From: Parolsenella sp958406235
GTDB lineage: Bacteria; Actinomycetota; Coriobacteriia; Coriobacteriales; Atopobiaceae
Length of the DNA: 64,000 nucleotides
Assembly: GCF_039062465.1 (NCBI RefSeq)
Contig: NZ_JBCLNF010000001.1
Span: forward strand, 124,001-188,000
Reading direction: 5' to 3'
Numbering within the stretch: position 1 is the first letter of the stretch; every line of letters starts with the position of its first letter. A program made the translations under genes and the position numbers. Of the stretch, positions 17,878-26,677 are shown piece after piece. Under the pieces are notes generated by a model. That model saw only the letters and a program-made list of their open reading frames with translations. It searched no databases and was not told where the DNA came from.

Positions 17878-20088
17878 GTGACCGGCACCTCCGGGGACCT
17901 CGCCCGTGCGGCGGGGACCATTCCAGACATAGGCGAGGCGTCGCTGCGCCTCGCGCGCACGCGGGCGTGGGACGGCGATGTCTCGCGCCTGCGTTTTGCT
18001 CGAGGGTCTCGCGCTGAGGCCCTCGAACGCCTTGGCGTGGAGAGCGTCCGAGACGCGCTTCTCCACATCCCGCATCGCTACCTCGACTTCACGCGCATCA
18101 CGATGGTCTCCCAGGCAGACGTGGGCGCCGAGGTCACGTGCGTGGGCGTCATCGACAAGGTGACGCTCAAGCGTCCGCGCCCGCGCCTCCAGATCGTGGA
18201 AGTCGCGCTTATCGACGAGACGGGCGTGCTCATGTGCACCTTCTTCAAGCAGCCCTGGCTCGCGGACCAGCTCCATCATGGCGACACGCTCGCAGTTTCC
18301 GGCAAGGTCACCTTTGCGTATGGCTTCAAGCAGATGACACCACAGTTCCACGAGGTTGTGGCGCGCGAGGGGGAGGCCGCCTCCCCGTCTGCGTTCGCGC
18401 GCCTGCTACCCGTGCATTCCGTTTCCGAGGGGCTGACGCCGGCTTGGATGCGTCGCATCGAGAGCGCCGCGCTCGCTGACTGGGGTGACGCCTGCGACTT
18501 CATGCCCGCCAGGCTCGTCGCGGCCCACGGTCTCATGACCGAAGCGCGCGCCATTCGCGAGGCGCACTTCCCGTGCGCCTCGCACGCCGCCGAGCGTGCC
18601 CGCCGCCGTTTCGCCTATGACGAGCTGCTCTGCCTGCAGGCGGCCCTTCTCGCGCGCAGGCAGATCGAGATCGCGGAGCTCTCGGCCCATGCTCACGTGA
18701 CGTCCGGCCCCCACGTCGAGGCCCTGCTCGCCGCGCTGCCGTTCGAGCTCACGGGCGAGCAGCGTGCTGCCGCGGATGAGATTCTCGCTGACATGGCTGC
18801 CGCAACGCCCATGAACCGCCTGCTTCTGGGTGACGTGGGCACGGGCAAGACGGCCGTCGCCGCGGTCGCCCTCGCCGCCGTCGCAGATAGCGGCACCCAG
18901 GCCGCCGTCATGGCGCCCACGAGCGTCCTCGCGCGCCAGTACGCCGAGAAGCTCGGCCCGGTCTTCGACGCCGCGAACATCACCTGGGCCCTCGTGACGG
19001 GTTCGACGCCTTCCGCCGAGCGCTCGTCCACGGCCGTCTCGCTCGCAGCCGGCGACACCTGCGTGCTCTTTGGCACGACGGCAGTGCTCGGCGAGGACCT
19101 CGCGTTCGCGGACCTCTCGCTTGTCGTCGTAGACGAGCAGCATCGCTTCGGCGTGGGCCAGCGCTCGCGTTTGCGCTCGAAGGGCGCAGCACCCGATCAG
19201 CTCACGATGACGGCAACGCCCATCCCGCGCACGCTTGCGCTTTCCGTCTATGGCGACCTTGCCTGCTCGCGCATCACGGAACGTCCGCATGCGGGGGCCG
19301 GCATTACCACGAAGCTCCTCACGCCGGAGAACGCGGACGTCGCCCATTCTGCCATCGCGGAGGCCATCGCCGCGGGTCATCAGGCTTATGTAATCTGTCC
19401 GCTTGTCGACGATGCGGATGACGGCTCCGAGCTCGACGACGTGCCTGCCGAGGAGCTCGCGCGCACGGAGGCCAAGCCACACTCCGCGCAGGCGACCTTC
19501 GAGCGCCTCCGCGACAGGGTGTTCCGTGACGCGAACGTGGGCCTGCTCACCGGCCGCATGACGCCGGCGGAGAAGGACGAGGCGATGGCCGCGTTCCGCT
19601 CCGGCGCCACGCAGGTGCTCGTGTCGACGACGGTCGTGGAAGTGGGCGTTGACGTGCCCAACGCCACAGTCATGATGGTGTGGGACGCCGACCGCTTTGG
19701 CCTCGCGACTCTCCATCAGCTGCGCGGGCGCGTCGGGCGAGGGAAGGATCCGGGCACCGTCTATCTCGTCTCTGCGGCACGCGGCACGAGTCCGGCGAAG
19801 AGGCGCCTCTCCGCGCTCGAGAGGACGAGCGACGGCTTCGAGCTCGCAGAGACCGACCTGCGCCTTCGCCACGAGGGCGAAGTGCTGGGATACCGCCAGA
19901 GCGGTGGCGTGACGCTCCGGCACGTGGACCTGATCGCGGACGCAGACCTCGTAGAGGCCGCGCACACAGACGCGCTCGAGCTCGTCTCGGCGGACCCGTC
20001 GCTTTCTGGGCCGAGAAACGCGCCGCTCGCGCGAGAGGTCCGCAGGAGGTTCGGGGCATATTTCAAGGGAGAAAGGGGAGACCAATGA
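17878..20088 (+). CDS. recG: ATP-dependent DNA helicase RecG
   Basis: RecG remodels stalled replication forks and branched DNA. The 736-residue protein, slightly longer than usual because of about 30 extra N-terminal residues, has the wedge/OB domain (about 50-200), Walker A LLGDVGTGKT near 315, DEQHR (motif II) near 420, the MTATPIPRTLALS motif near 440, and the helicase C-terminal motifs QAYVICPLVDD, LLTGRM and ATVMMVWDADRFGLATLHQLRGRVGR. Start GTG at 17878. Its stop overlaps the rsmD start (ATGA), which indicates coupled translation. Confidence 0.95.
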   Translation: MTGTSGDLARAAGTIPDIGEASLRLARTRAWDGDVSRLRFARGSRAEALERLGVESVRDALLHIPHRYLDFTRITMVSQADVGAEVTCVGVIDKVTLKRPRPRLQIVEVALIDETGVLMCTFFKQPWLADQLHHGDTLAVSGKVTFAYGFKQMTPQFHEVVAREGEAASPSAFARLLPVHSVSEGLTPAWMRRIESAALADWGDACDFMPARLVAAHGLMTEARAIREAHFPCASHAAERARRRFAYDELLCLQAALLARRQIEIAELSAHAHVTSGPHVEALLAALPFELTGEQRAAADEILADMAAATPMNRLLLGDVGTGKTAVAAVALAAVADSGTQAAVMAPTSVLARQYAEKLGPVFDAANITWALVTGSTPSAERSSTAVSLAAGDTCVLFGTTAVLGEDLAFADLSLVVVDEQHRFGVGQRSRLRSKGAAPDQLTMTATPIPRTLALSVYGDLACSRITERPHAGAGITTKLLTPENADVAHSAIAEAIAAGHQAYVICPLVDDADDGSELDDVPAEELARTEAKPHSAQATFERLRDRVFRDANVGLLTGRMTPAEKDEAMAAFRSGATQVLVSTTVVEVGVDVPNATVMMVWDADRFGLATLHQLRGRVGRGKDPGTVYLVSAARGTSPAKRRLSALERTSDGFELAETDLRLRHEGEVLGYRQSGGVTLRHVDLIADADLVEAAHTDALELVSADPSLSGPRNAPLAREVRRRFGAYFKGERGDQ

Positions 20089-20660
20089 GGATTGTAGGCG
20101 GCGAATGGAAGGGGCGCCCGATCGAGGCGCCCGAGGGCCGCGACGTCACGCGCCCGACCACCGATCGCGTCCGCGAGGCGGTTTCCTCCATGATTCTGTC
20201 CGCGCGCGGGCTGTCGCTCGAGTGCTCTCGCGCGCTCGACGCGTTCGCGGGGTCTGGTGCCCTTGGGCTCGAGATGCTCAGCCGCGGCGCCTCGTGGTGC
20301 ACGTTCGTTGACCTCGACCGTGACGCCTGTGCGCGCGTTCGCAGGAACGCGGCGTCGCTCGGCGCCGATCCGATGAGGTACAACGTCGTGCGCGGCGACT
20401 CCGCGAGACTCGCCGCTGGTGGCAGGATTGCTGGCGCGCCCTTCGACATCGTGCTGCTTGACCCGCCGTATGCCACCGAGGCCACCGATGTCGCCGCCTT
20501 CGTGGAGTCTCTCGATTCCACGGGTCTCCTCACGGAGGACGCTATCATCCTGTACGAGCGCGGCTCGAACCGGCCCACGATCGAACCTTCCGGTTTCGTG
20601 CCGCTCAAGCAGAAGCGCTACGGGCACACGTCCGTTGACCTGCTGGGAAGGGATAAGTAG
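20085..20660 (+). CDS. rsmD: 16S rRNA (guanine966-N2)-methyltransferase RsmD
   Basis: RsmD methylates G966 of 16S rRNA using S-adenosylmethionine. The 191-residue protein starts MRIVGGEWKGR, carries the SAM-binding DAFAGSGALGLE motif near 51 and the catalytic LLDPPY motif near 122, and matches the family length. It overlaps recG by four bases and is followed by coaD three bases later, the standard rsmD-coaD pairing. Confidence 0.94.
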   Translation: MRIVGGEWKGRPIEAPEGRDVTRPTTDRVREAVSSMILSARGLSLECSRALDAFAGSGALGLEMLSRGASWCTFVDLDRDACARVRRNAASLGADPMRYNVVRGDSARLAAGGRIAGAPFDIVLLDPPYATEATDVAAFVESLDSTGLLTEDAIILYERGSNRPTIEPSGFVPLKQKRYGHTSVDLLGRDK

Positions 20661-20663
20661 CTC

Positions 20664-21179
20664 ATGGAGAACTCTCACGTGAACCGCATCGAGCACGTTG
20701 TGGTGCCGGGCACCTTCGACCCCATCACCTACGGTCACATCGACGTCGTCCGCCGCGCGCGCCGCATTGCCGGTCGCGTGACCGTTGCCGTGGCGGCGAG
20801 CCTTGGCAAGAACGGCACTGGTCCCAAGTTCACGTTGGACGAGCGCGTCGAGCTCGCCCGTCGGGCCCTGGCGGACGAGGGCGTGAGCGAGGGCGTCGAC
20901 GTGCGCCCGCTCACAGGACTCCTCGTCGACTTCTGCCATGAGATTGGCGCGGGCGCCGTGGTCAAGGGCCTGCGCGCGATGACGGACTTCGAATACGAGC
21001 TCCAGCAGGCGGACCTCAACTCCCGCCTCGCGCCGGACGTCGAGAGCATCTTCGTGATGAGCAGCCCCGAGTACGGCTACGTGTCGAGCTCCATCGTTCG
21101 CCAGCTCGCCGGCCTTGGCGCGGACGTTTCGATGCTCGTTCCGCCCTGCGTCGTGGAGGCCCTCCGCGCGAGGTTCTAA
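20664..21179 (+). CDS. coaD: Phosphopantetheine adenylyltransferase CoaD
   Basis: CoaD transfers AMP to 4'-phosphopantetheine, the penultimate step of coenzyme A synthesis. The 171-residue protein has GTFDPITYGHIDVVRRA near residue 16 (the T/HxGH nucleotidyl-transfer motif), KGLRAMTDFEYELQ near 94 and the ISTT-like YGYVSSSIVR near 135. The length is normal apart from about eight extra N-terminal residues. It is last in the housekeeping run; a 750-base repeat-rich gap follows. Confidence 0.95.
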   Translation: MENSHVNRIEHVVVPGTFDPITYGHIDVVRRARRIAGRVTVAVAASLGKNGTGPKFTLDERVELARRALADEGVSEGVDVRPLTGLLVDFCHEIGAGAVVKGLRAMTDFEYELQQADLNSRLAPDVESIFVMSSPEYGYVSSSIVRQLAGLGADVSMLVPPCVVEALRARF

Positions 21180-21325
21180 CCGCCACGCGAGGTTGCGCGG
21201 GCGCAGGTGGCGTGCGCGTAGGCGTGCGTGGCGCGTGCGGCGTGCGCACGGGCGGCGCGCTTTCGCGTCTGACGACGCCGCCCCGGCTGGCGACGTCGCT
21301 GCGCGCTGCTGTGGTGGGGCGCTCC

Positions 21326-21456
21326 CGCGTCTGGCGACGCCGCCCCGGCCGGCGATGCCACCGCGCGTTGCTGCTTCGCCGAGACACGCAGTTCTTCGAG
21401 GTATCGGTGCCGGAAGGCGGCCATAGCTCGAGAAGGTGTGAGTTTCGGCGAGCGCG
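21326..21456. repeat. 131-bp direct repeat, copy 1
   Basis: Starts CGCGTCTGGCGACGCCGCC and ends near TTTCGGCGAGCGC. It matches 21712-21842 over the same length with roughly a dozen differences and no gaps. Both include the segment GAGACACGCAGTTCTTCGAG. Confidence 0.75.
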
Positions 21457-21548
21457 CCTCCGCGGCGGAAGCCAGGCGACATACATTGGGGCGCTGTCTG
21501 TGTCGAAACCTCGCCAGCGTTTCCCGCTCTGCCGCGCCGCCTCACTAG

Positions 21549-21610
21549 AACCCACCTCTTGTAACGTTTCGGTCCCGAAAAACGCCCCGAACCCTTACAG
21601 GAGGTGGGTT
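21549..21610. repeat. Nested hairpin repeat family 2, copy b
   Basis: Arms AACCCACCTCTTGTAA and TTACAGGAGGTGGGTT (one mismatch) enclose an inner TTTCGG-TC-CCGAAA palindrome. It lies 370 bp past coaD, between the two 131-bp direct repeats. Confidence 0.75.
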
Positions 21611-21711
21611 TTCTCGCCCGCCCCTTCCGTGAGCCCGCACCCGCCCGCACGGCGACGCGCCTGCGCCATCCCCAGCCCGCGAACGCCGACGCGTTCCGGC
21701 CGGCGATGCCC

Positions 21712-21842
21712 CGCGTCTGGCGACGCCGCCCCGGCTGGCGATGCCGCCGCGCGCTGCTGCTTCGCCGAGACACGCAGTTCTTCGAGGTATCGGCGCTGGA
21801 ACGCGGCCATAGCTCGAGAAGGTGTGGGTTTCGGCGAGCGCT
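21712..21842. repeat. 131-bp direct repeat, copy 2
   Basis: Second copy of the 21326-21456 sequence, in the same orientation, ending about 50 bp before the marR promoter. Confidence 0.75.
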
Positions 21843-21894
21843 GCTCGCGCGTGGTGCGAAAAGTCCCGCAATTAGACGTTCAATTGATACGAAA

Positions 21895-21923
21895 TCGGAC
21901 TATACTGAACCAGAATTGTCCGA
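21895..21923. promoter_or_regulatory. marR promoter with inverted-repeat operator
   Basis: TCGGAC (21895-21900) and GTCCGA (21918-21923) form an inverted repeat around the -10-like TATACT at 21901-21906, with a possible GTTCAA -35 box 17 bp upstream. The position fits autorepression by the MarR protein. Confidence 0.5.
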
Positions 21924-21929
21924 AACCGT

Positions 21930-22496
21930 ATGATTTGGAAGCCTATGCCGAACGAGGTGCGCTCGAACACGGTCCCCGCCGCCAGCGACGCCGCGCCCGC
22001 GGTCCCTGCGGGCCCCATTCCAAGGGATCCGGACGGCCTCATCTCCGTCGGCGTTTGGAACCGCGAGTTCGACAAGCTCTATCGAAAATCTGACCAGCTC
22101 TATCACAACCTCGCACGTGGCTGTGGCCTCTCTGACAGCGCGTATTGGCTGCTCTATGCCATCTACGCCCGCGGCAACGAGGCCTCGCTGCGCGATCTCT
22201 GCGAGGCCTACTGCCTCAGCAAGCAGACGCTCAACTCGACCCTGCGCACGCTCGAGTCGAAGGGCTACGTCGAGACGTCGTTCTGTGAGGGCAGCCGAAA
22301 GGCTAAGCGCGTCGCGCTCACGCCGGCGGGCCGCGCGTTCGTCGCGGCCAAGATCGTGCCCGCAAGTCAGGCGGAGCGTCGAGCGTTCGAGGTGCTCGCC
22401 CCCGAGGAGCAGGACGAGATGATGCGGCTCATCGACAAGTACGTCGGTGCGGTCGAGGAGGAGATCAAGAGGATGGAAGGGGAGGAAGCAAGGTGA
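21930..22496 (+). CDS. MarR family transcriptional regulator
   Basis: A 188-residue winged-helix regulator. After a low-complexity N-terminus of about 40 residues, it has the MarR core: LSDSAYWLLYAIYARGNEASLRDLCEAYCLSKQTLNSTLRTLESKGYV region (helix-turn-helix at about 85-120) and the wing SRKAKRVALTPAGRAF. The ATG at 21930 is used; an ATG at 21945 with GGAAG upstream is the alternative. Its last bases overlap the following ABC gene (GTGA), so it is co-transcribed with the exporter it probably represses. The inducer is not known but may be an exported drug or metabolite. Confidence 0.88.
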   Translation: MIWKPMPNEVRSNTVPAASDAAPAVPAGPIPRDPDGLISVGVWNREFDKLYRKSDQLYHNLARGCGLSDSAYWLLYAIYARGNEASLRDLCEAYCLSKQTLNSTLRTLESKGYVETSFCEGSRKAKRVALTPAGRAFVAAKIVPASQAERRAFEVLAPEEQDEMMRLIDKYVGAVEEEIKRMEGEEAR

Positions 22497-24529
22497 GTCA
22501 GGACAAGGACACGATAGAAAACGAGCTGCGGAGGCAGGCCCGCGAACGCCGCGATGCCCGCCGTGCGGCAGCTCCAGGCGCCAGCGGCAAAGACGCCGCC
22601 GGCAACCCCTCCGCATCTGGCGCCGCCGGCAACGACGGTGGCCTTGCCACCTCCGCCAAGCGCGCCTCCAAGTCCGAGGTCGTTAGGCTCCTGGCCAGCC
22701 TTCTCGCGCCCTACAAGCGCCTCTGCGCGGGTACCCTCGTGGCGATGCTCTTCGACCTCTCGGGCATGCTGCTCATCCCCACGCAGCTCTCCATGATGAT
22801 CAACGTCGCCATCACCACGCACGACGCAAACGAGTTCATGACCCACGGCGTCCTCATGCTGGTCGCGGCGCTCTGCGGATCGTTCGGCTACATCACGTCG
22901 ACGTGGCTCGCCTCGCGCCTGTGCGCCAACGTCGGCCGAGACCTGCGCATGCGCGTCTATCGCGCCTCGCTTGACTTCTCCGCCGGCGACTTCTCGCGCT
23001 TCGGCACCGGCTCGATGATCACGCGCACGCTCTCGGACGCAAACGTCGTGCAGCAGACGCTGCTCATGGCCATCCTCATGATCCTGCCCGTGCCCATCAT
23101 GTGCGCCATCTCGGTGGGGCTGGCGTTCTCGATCGATACGCTCATGGGTTGGGTGCTGCTCACCGTCACTGTGGCGACCATCGCCGTCTCCCTCGTGAGC
23201 GTCTTCGCCACGGCGCCGATCTTCACGCGTCTCCAGGGCTTCATCGACTCGATGAACGCGCGCCTGCGCGAGGCCATCACGGGTGTGCGCGTCGTTCGCG
23301 CCTTCGGCTGCGAGGACGAGACCCGTGAGCGCCTGGACGAGACCTTCTCCGCCTACGCGGACAATGCCATCCGCGTGAACATGGTCTTCGCCGCGACGGA
23401 CACCCTGGCGTTCTTCCTGATGAACGCCGTGGAGTCGCTCGTCATGTGGCTCGGCGCCAACCGCGTCGGCGTGCACGCGATGCAGATCGGCTCCATCTCG
23501 GCCATCATCGAGTACGCGATGCTCATTCTGTTCTTCCTGATGATGGCGCAGTTCGCGCTCATCTCCGTGCCGAGGGCCATGGCGTGCCTCGACCGTGCGT
23601 CCGAGGTGCTGCGCTTCGTGCCCGAGATTCGCGATGCCGAGACCTGCGTGGCGCTCCCCGAGACGCTTGCCAAGCCCGAGGCTGGCGCAAAGGGCGAGGA
23701 TGCCGCCGCCGCGTCCGTCACAGCCGACAGCGCCGCCGCCGCGCCCGCTGCCACCGCAGCCGGCGACGCCGCCGCGCCCGCTCCCGCCGAGGTCGCCCGC
23801 TTCGACCACGTGAGCCTGCGCTTCTCCGACGCGGATGAGGATACCCTCCACGACCTGACGTTCAGCATCCGTCGCGGCGAGGTCACGGCCATCATCGGCA
23901 ACACCGGCTCCGGCAAGTCGACGATCGCCAAGATGCTCCTGCGCTTCAACGACGTCACCAGCGGCAAGCTCCTCTTCGAGGGCGTCGATGTCCGCGACGT
24001 CGCCCAGGCAGATCTCAGGAGCCGCATCGCCTATGTCCCGCAGAAGGCGTGGCTCTTTAGCGGCACCATCGCCGAGAATCTCCGCCACGGCCGCGCCAAC
24101 GCGACGGACGAGGAGCTCTGGCACGCGCTCGACGTCGCGCAGGCGAGCTTCGTTCGCGAGCTGCCCGGCGGCCTCAACGCTCCCGTGACCCAGGGCGGCA
24201 CGAACTTCTCCGGAGGCCAGCGCCAGCGCCTCGCCATCGCGCGCGCCCTCGTGCGCCACGCGGACCTCTACGTCTTCGACGACTCGTTCTCCGCGCTCGA
24301 CTTCAAGACCGACGCGGCGCTTCGCCATGCCCTCACGACCGAGCTCGCGCACGCGGCGCAGCTCGTGATCGCCCAGCGTGTAAGCACCATTCATGACGCC
24401 AACCAGATTGTGGTCCTGAAGGATGGCTCGATCGTGGGCCTTGGCCGCCACGACGACCTCATGCAGACCTGCGACAACTATCGCGCCATCGCGGAATCCC
24501 AGCTCAGGAAGGAGGTCAGCCATGAGTAA
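22493..24529 (+). CDS. ABC exporter, fused membrane/ATPase half-transporter 1
   Basis: A 678-residue type IV ABC exporter half. After a charged/Ala-rich N-terminal tail of about 60 residues come six membrane helices (about 70-380), then an unusual Ala-rich linker (about 400-435), then the ATPase: Walker A GNTGSGKST near 468, the Q-loop YVPQKAWLFSG near 513, signature NFSGGQRQR near 572, and Walker B LYVFDD near 595 where the usual catalytic Glu is Asp (VFDDSFSALD). The degenerate Walker B suggests the non-catalytic partner of a heterodimer with the next gene. Start GTG overlaps the marR stop by four bases. Confidence 0.9.
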   Translation: MSQDKDTIENELRRQARERRDARRAAAPGASGKDAAGNPSASGAAGNDGGLATSAKRASKSEVVRLLASLLAPYKRLCAGTLVAMLFDLSGMLLIPTQLSMMINVAITTHDANEFMTHGVLMLVAALCGSFGYITSTWLASRLCANVGRDLRMRVYRASLDFSAGDFSRFGTGSMITRTLSDANVVQQTLLMAILMILPVPIMCAISVGLAFSIDTLMGWVLLTVTVATIAVSLVSVFATAPIFTRLQGFIDSMNARLREAITGVRVVRAFGCEDETRERLDETFSAYADNAIRVNMVFAATDTLAFFLMNAVESLVMWLGANRVGVHAMQIGSISAIIEYAMLILFFLMMAQFALISVPRAMACLDRASEVLRFVPEIRDAETCVALPETLAKPEAGAKGEDAAAASVTADSAAAAPAATAAGDAAAPAPAEVARFDHVSLRFSDADEDTLHDLTFSIRRGEVTAIIGNTGSGKSTIAKMLLRFNDVTSGKLLFEGVDVRDVAQADLRSRIAYVPQKAWLFSGTIAENLRHGRANATDEELWHALDVAQASFVRELPGGLNAPVTQGGTNFSGGQRQRLAIARALVRHADLYVFDDSFSALDFKTDAALRHALTTELAHAAQLVIAQRVSTIHDANQIVVLKDGSIVGLGRHDDLMQTCDNYRAIAESQLRKEVSHE

Positions 24530-26417
24530 CGAAGAAGAGCTCAAGCGCCAGACGCCCGAGTTCGAAGGGGAGCTCAAGCGCCAGGCACCCGAGCCCGAAG
24601 AGGAGCTCGAGTACCAGGCACCCGAGCCCGAAGAGGAGCTCGAGGTGCCCGCAAACGCCGCCGCCACGGCCGTGCGCCTTTGGAACGCCGCCGCCGGTCA
24701 GCGTTGGAGGCTCGTCCTCATGAGCGTCTTCGCCGTGACCTACGTGACGCTGCAGCTCGGCGCCGTGTCCTACAGCGCCGGCCTCATCGACCTTTTGTGG
24801 GGCAACATCCAGGAGTGCTTCGCGCGCGGCGAGAGCTACGTTGTCGCCTTCGAGAACGGCGGCACCGAGATCCTGACGTTCTTCGGTCTCTGGACGCTCT
24901 CCTGGGCCTTCTACACCATCAACTCCTTCATTATGGCGAGTTTCGCGGAGCGCCTGAACCTCAGGCTCCGCGAGCAGATCGCGGCCAAGCTCGAGCGCCT
25001 GCCGCTCGCGTACTTCGACCGCCACCAGCCGGGCGAGACGATCAGCCGCGCCACGAACGACCTCGATAAGGTCAGCGAGGTGCTGCAGCGCGGCCTCATG
25101 CAGGTCGTGAACTCCGGCCTGACGTTCCTCCTTGCCGTCATCCTCATGTTCTCCGTGAGTGTCAAGCTCGCGCTCGTCTTCACGGCGTTCGCCTCGGTGG
25201 CGCTGCTCGTGACGAGGTTCTTCGCGATGCACACCCTCACGGCGACAGCCTCGAGGCAGGCGTCGCTCGGCAAGCTCACCGGCTGCGTGGAGCAGGCGTA
25301 CTCCGGCCGCGCCGTCATCAAGGCGTTCGGCCGTGATGAGGCCAGCGTGGCGGAGATCGGCAAGGCGGCACAGGAGCTCGCGACGGCGTCCGCGTTCTCG
25401 GACTTCCTGACGCAATCCGTCGGCCCCGCCATCCGTTTCGTCATGCGTCTGTCGCAGGTCGTGATTGCGTTCCTCGGGGGCCAGATGCTGCTTACCGGTG
25501 GCTTTACCGTGGGCGTCTTCCAGGCATTCTTCCAGTACCTCAACCACGCGTCCGAGCCGCTCACGCAGGTTTCGCTCACCGTGAACATGCTGCAGGGAGC
25601 CCTTGCCGCCGCGGAGCGCGTCTTCCGCCTGCTCGACGAGGACGAGGTCGAGGCGGATCCGGCGGAGCCCATCGAGCCCGTCCAACCGGTCGAGGGCCGC
25701 ATCGCCTTCGAGCACGTGCGCTTTGGCTACACGCCGGAGAACCCCCTCATGCACGACGTCTCGCTCGTGGCGGAGCCTGGCCAGAAGATCGCCATCGTGG
25801 GCGCGACGGGCGCCGGCAAGACGACGCTCGTGAACCTCCTCATGCGCTTCTACGAGGTCGATGGCGGCCACATCACGCTCGATGGCCGCGATACGCGCAA
25901 GATGCGCGCCCGCGACCTGCGCCAGCAGTTTGGCATGGTGCTCCAGGACGCCTGGCTTTTCGAGGGGACCGTGGCCGAGAACATCGCCTACGGCTGCCCC
26001 GGCGCCACGCGCGAGGAGGTCATCGCCGCAGCTAAGGCGGCTCATGTCGACTTCTTCATCCACACGCTGCCGGAGGGCTATGACACGGTGCTCGCCGGTG
26101 ACGCGGAGGCCGTGAGCGCCGGCCAGCGCCAGCTCTTTACCATCGCTCGCGCGATGCTGCGCGACCCGGCGATCCTCATCCTGGATGAGGCGACCTCGAG
26201 TGTCGATACGCGTACCGAGCAGGCGATCGTCCACGCGATGGAGAATCTCATGGCCGGCCGCACGAGCTTCGTCATCGCGCACCGCCTCTCGACCATCGTC
26301 GACGCGGACCTCATCCTGGTGATGGACCACGGCAACATCATCGAGCAGGGCTCGCACGACGAGCTGCTCGCCCGCGGCGGCGCGTACGCCGAGCTCTACC
26401 AGTCGCAGTTCGCGTAG
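24522..26417 (+). CDS. ABC exporter, fused membrane/ATPase half-transporter 2
   Basis: The 631-residue partner of the preceding half-transporter. It starts at ATG 24522, overlapping the previous stop. The first 45 residues are acidic tandem repeats of about eleven residues (variants of RQAPEPEEELE), which is odd for this family. Six membrane helices follow (about 65-340), then the ATPase: Walker A GATGAGKTT near 428, Q-loop MVLQDAWLFEG near 475, signature written as VSAGQRQ near 535 instead of LSGGQ, and Walker B ILILDEATS with the catalytic Glu near 553. The pair therefore has one consensus and one degenerate Walker B. The substrate is unknown. Confidence 0.9.
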   Translation: MSNEEELKRQTPEFEGELKRQAPEPEEELEYQAPEPEEELEVPANAAATAVRLWNAAAGQRWRLVLMSVFAVTYVTLQLGAVSYSAGLIDLLWGNIQECFARGESYVVAFENGGTEILTFFGLWTLSWAFYTINSFIMASFAERLNLRLREQIAAKLERLPLAYFDRHQPGETISRATNDLDKVSEVLQRGLMQVVNSGLTFLLAVILMFSVSVKLALVFTAFASVALLVTRFFAMHTLTATASRQASLGKLTGCVEQAYSGRAVIKAFGRDEASVAEIGKAAQELATASAFSDFLTQSVGPAIRFVMRLSQVVIAFLGGQMLLTGGFTVGVFQAFFQYLNHASEPLTQVSLTVNMLQGALAAAERVFRLLDEDEVEADPAEPIEPVQPVEGRIAFEHVRFGYTPENPLMHDVSLVAEPGQKIAIVGATGAGKTTLVNLLMRFYEVDGGHITLDGRDTRKMRARDLRQQFGMVLQDAWLFEGTVAENIAYGCPGATREEVIAAAKAAHVDFFIHTLPEGYDTVLAGDAEAVSAGQRQLFTIARAMLRDPAILILDEATSSVDTRTEQAIVHAMENLMAGRTSFVIAHRLSTIVDADLILVMDHGNIIEQGSHDELLARGGAYAELYQSQFA

Positions 26418-26677
26418 GGGTGGATCGACCCGACGGGGGTGCGCGGGAGGCCTCGCCGTGCTTCATTCGGGTGTCCTTCGGAAAACCCCTCATTTCGCAT
26501 GGCGAGGCCTCCCGCTGCTTGCTGCGGAGGGGCGATGCCCATGCGGATGGCAGGTGCTCGTCGGCTGCGTGCGGCGGGCAATCGGTGCGTGGCGAGGAGA
26601 ATCTTTTTCTCGCTCGCGTGGTAGTCTTGGGTTACGGATATTAATTCCCGCGCTGGTGGCGGTGAAGGGAGACAGTA

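Larger units (their letters stand above)
21180..21929. other. Repeat-rich intergenic region between coaD and the marR gene
   Basis: The gap holds two ~131-bp direct repeats, a partial third copy at about 21264-21310, a nested hairpin of family 2 between them, and the marR promoter at the right end. No coding gene is supported; open frames here are by-products of GC-rich repeats. Confidence 0.6.

Noticed and set aside
21326..21842. Insertion sequence ends for the 131-bp direct repeats
   Set aside because: There is no transposase frame, no terminal inversion and no target duplication; the repeats are direct and gap-free.
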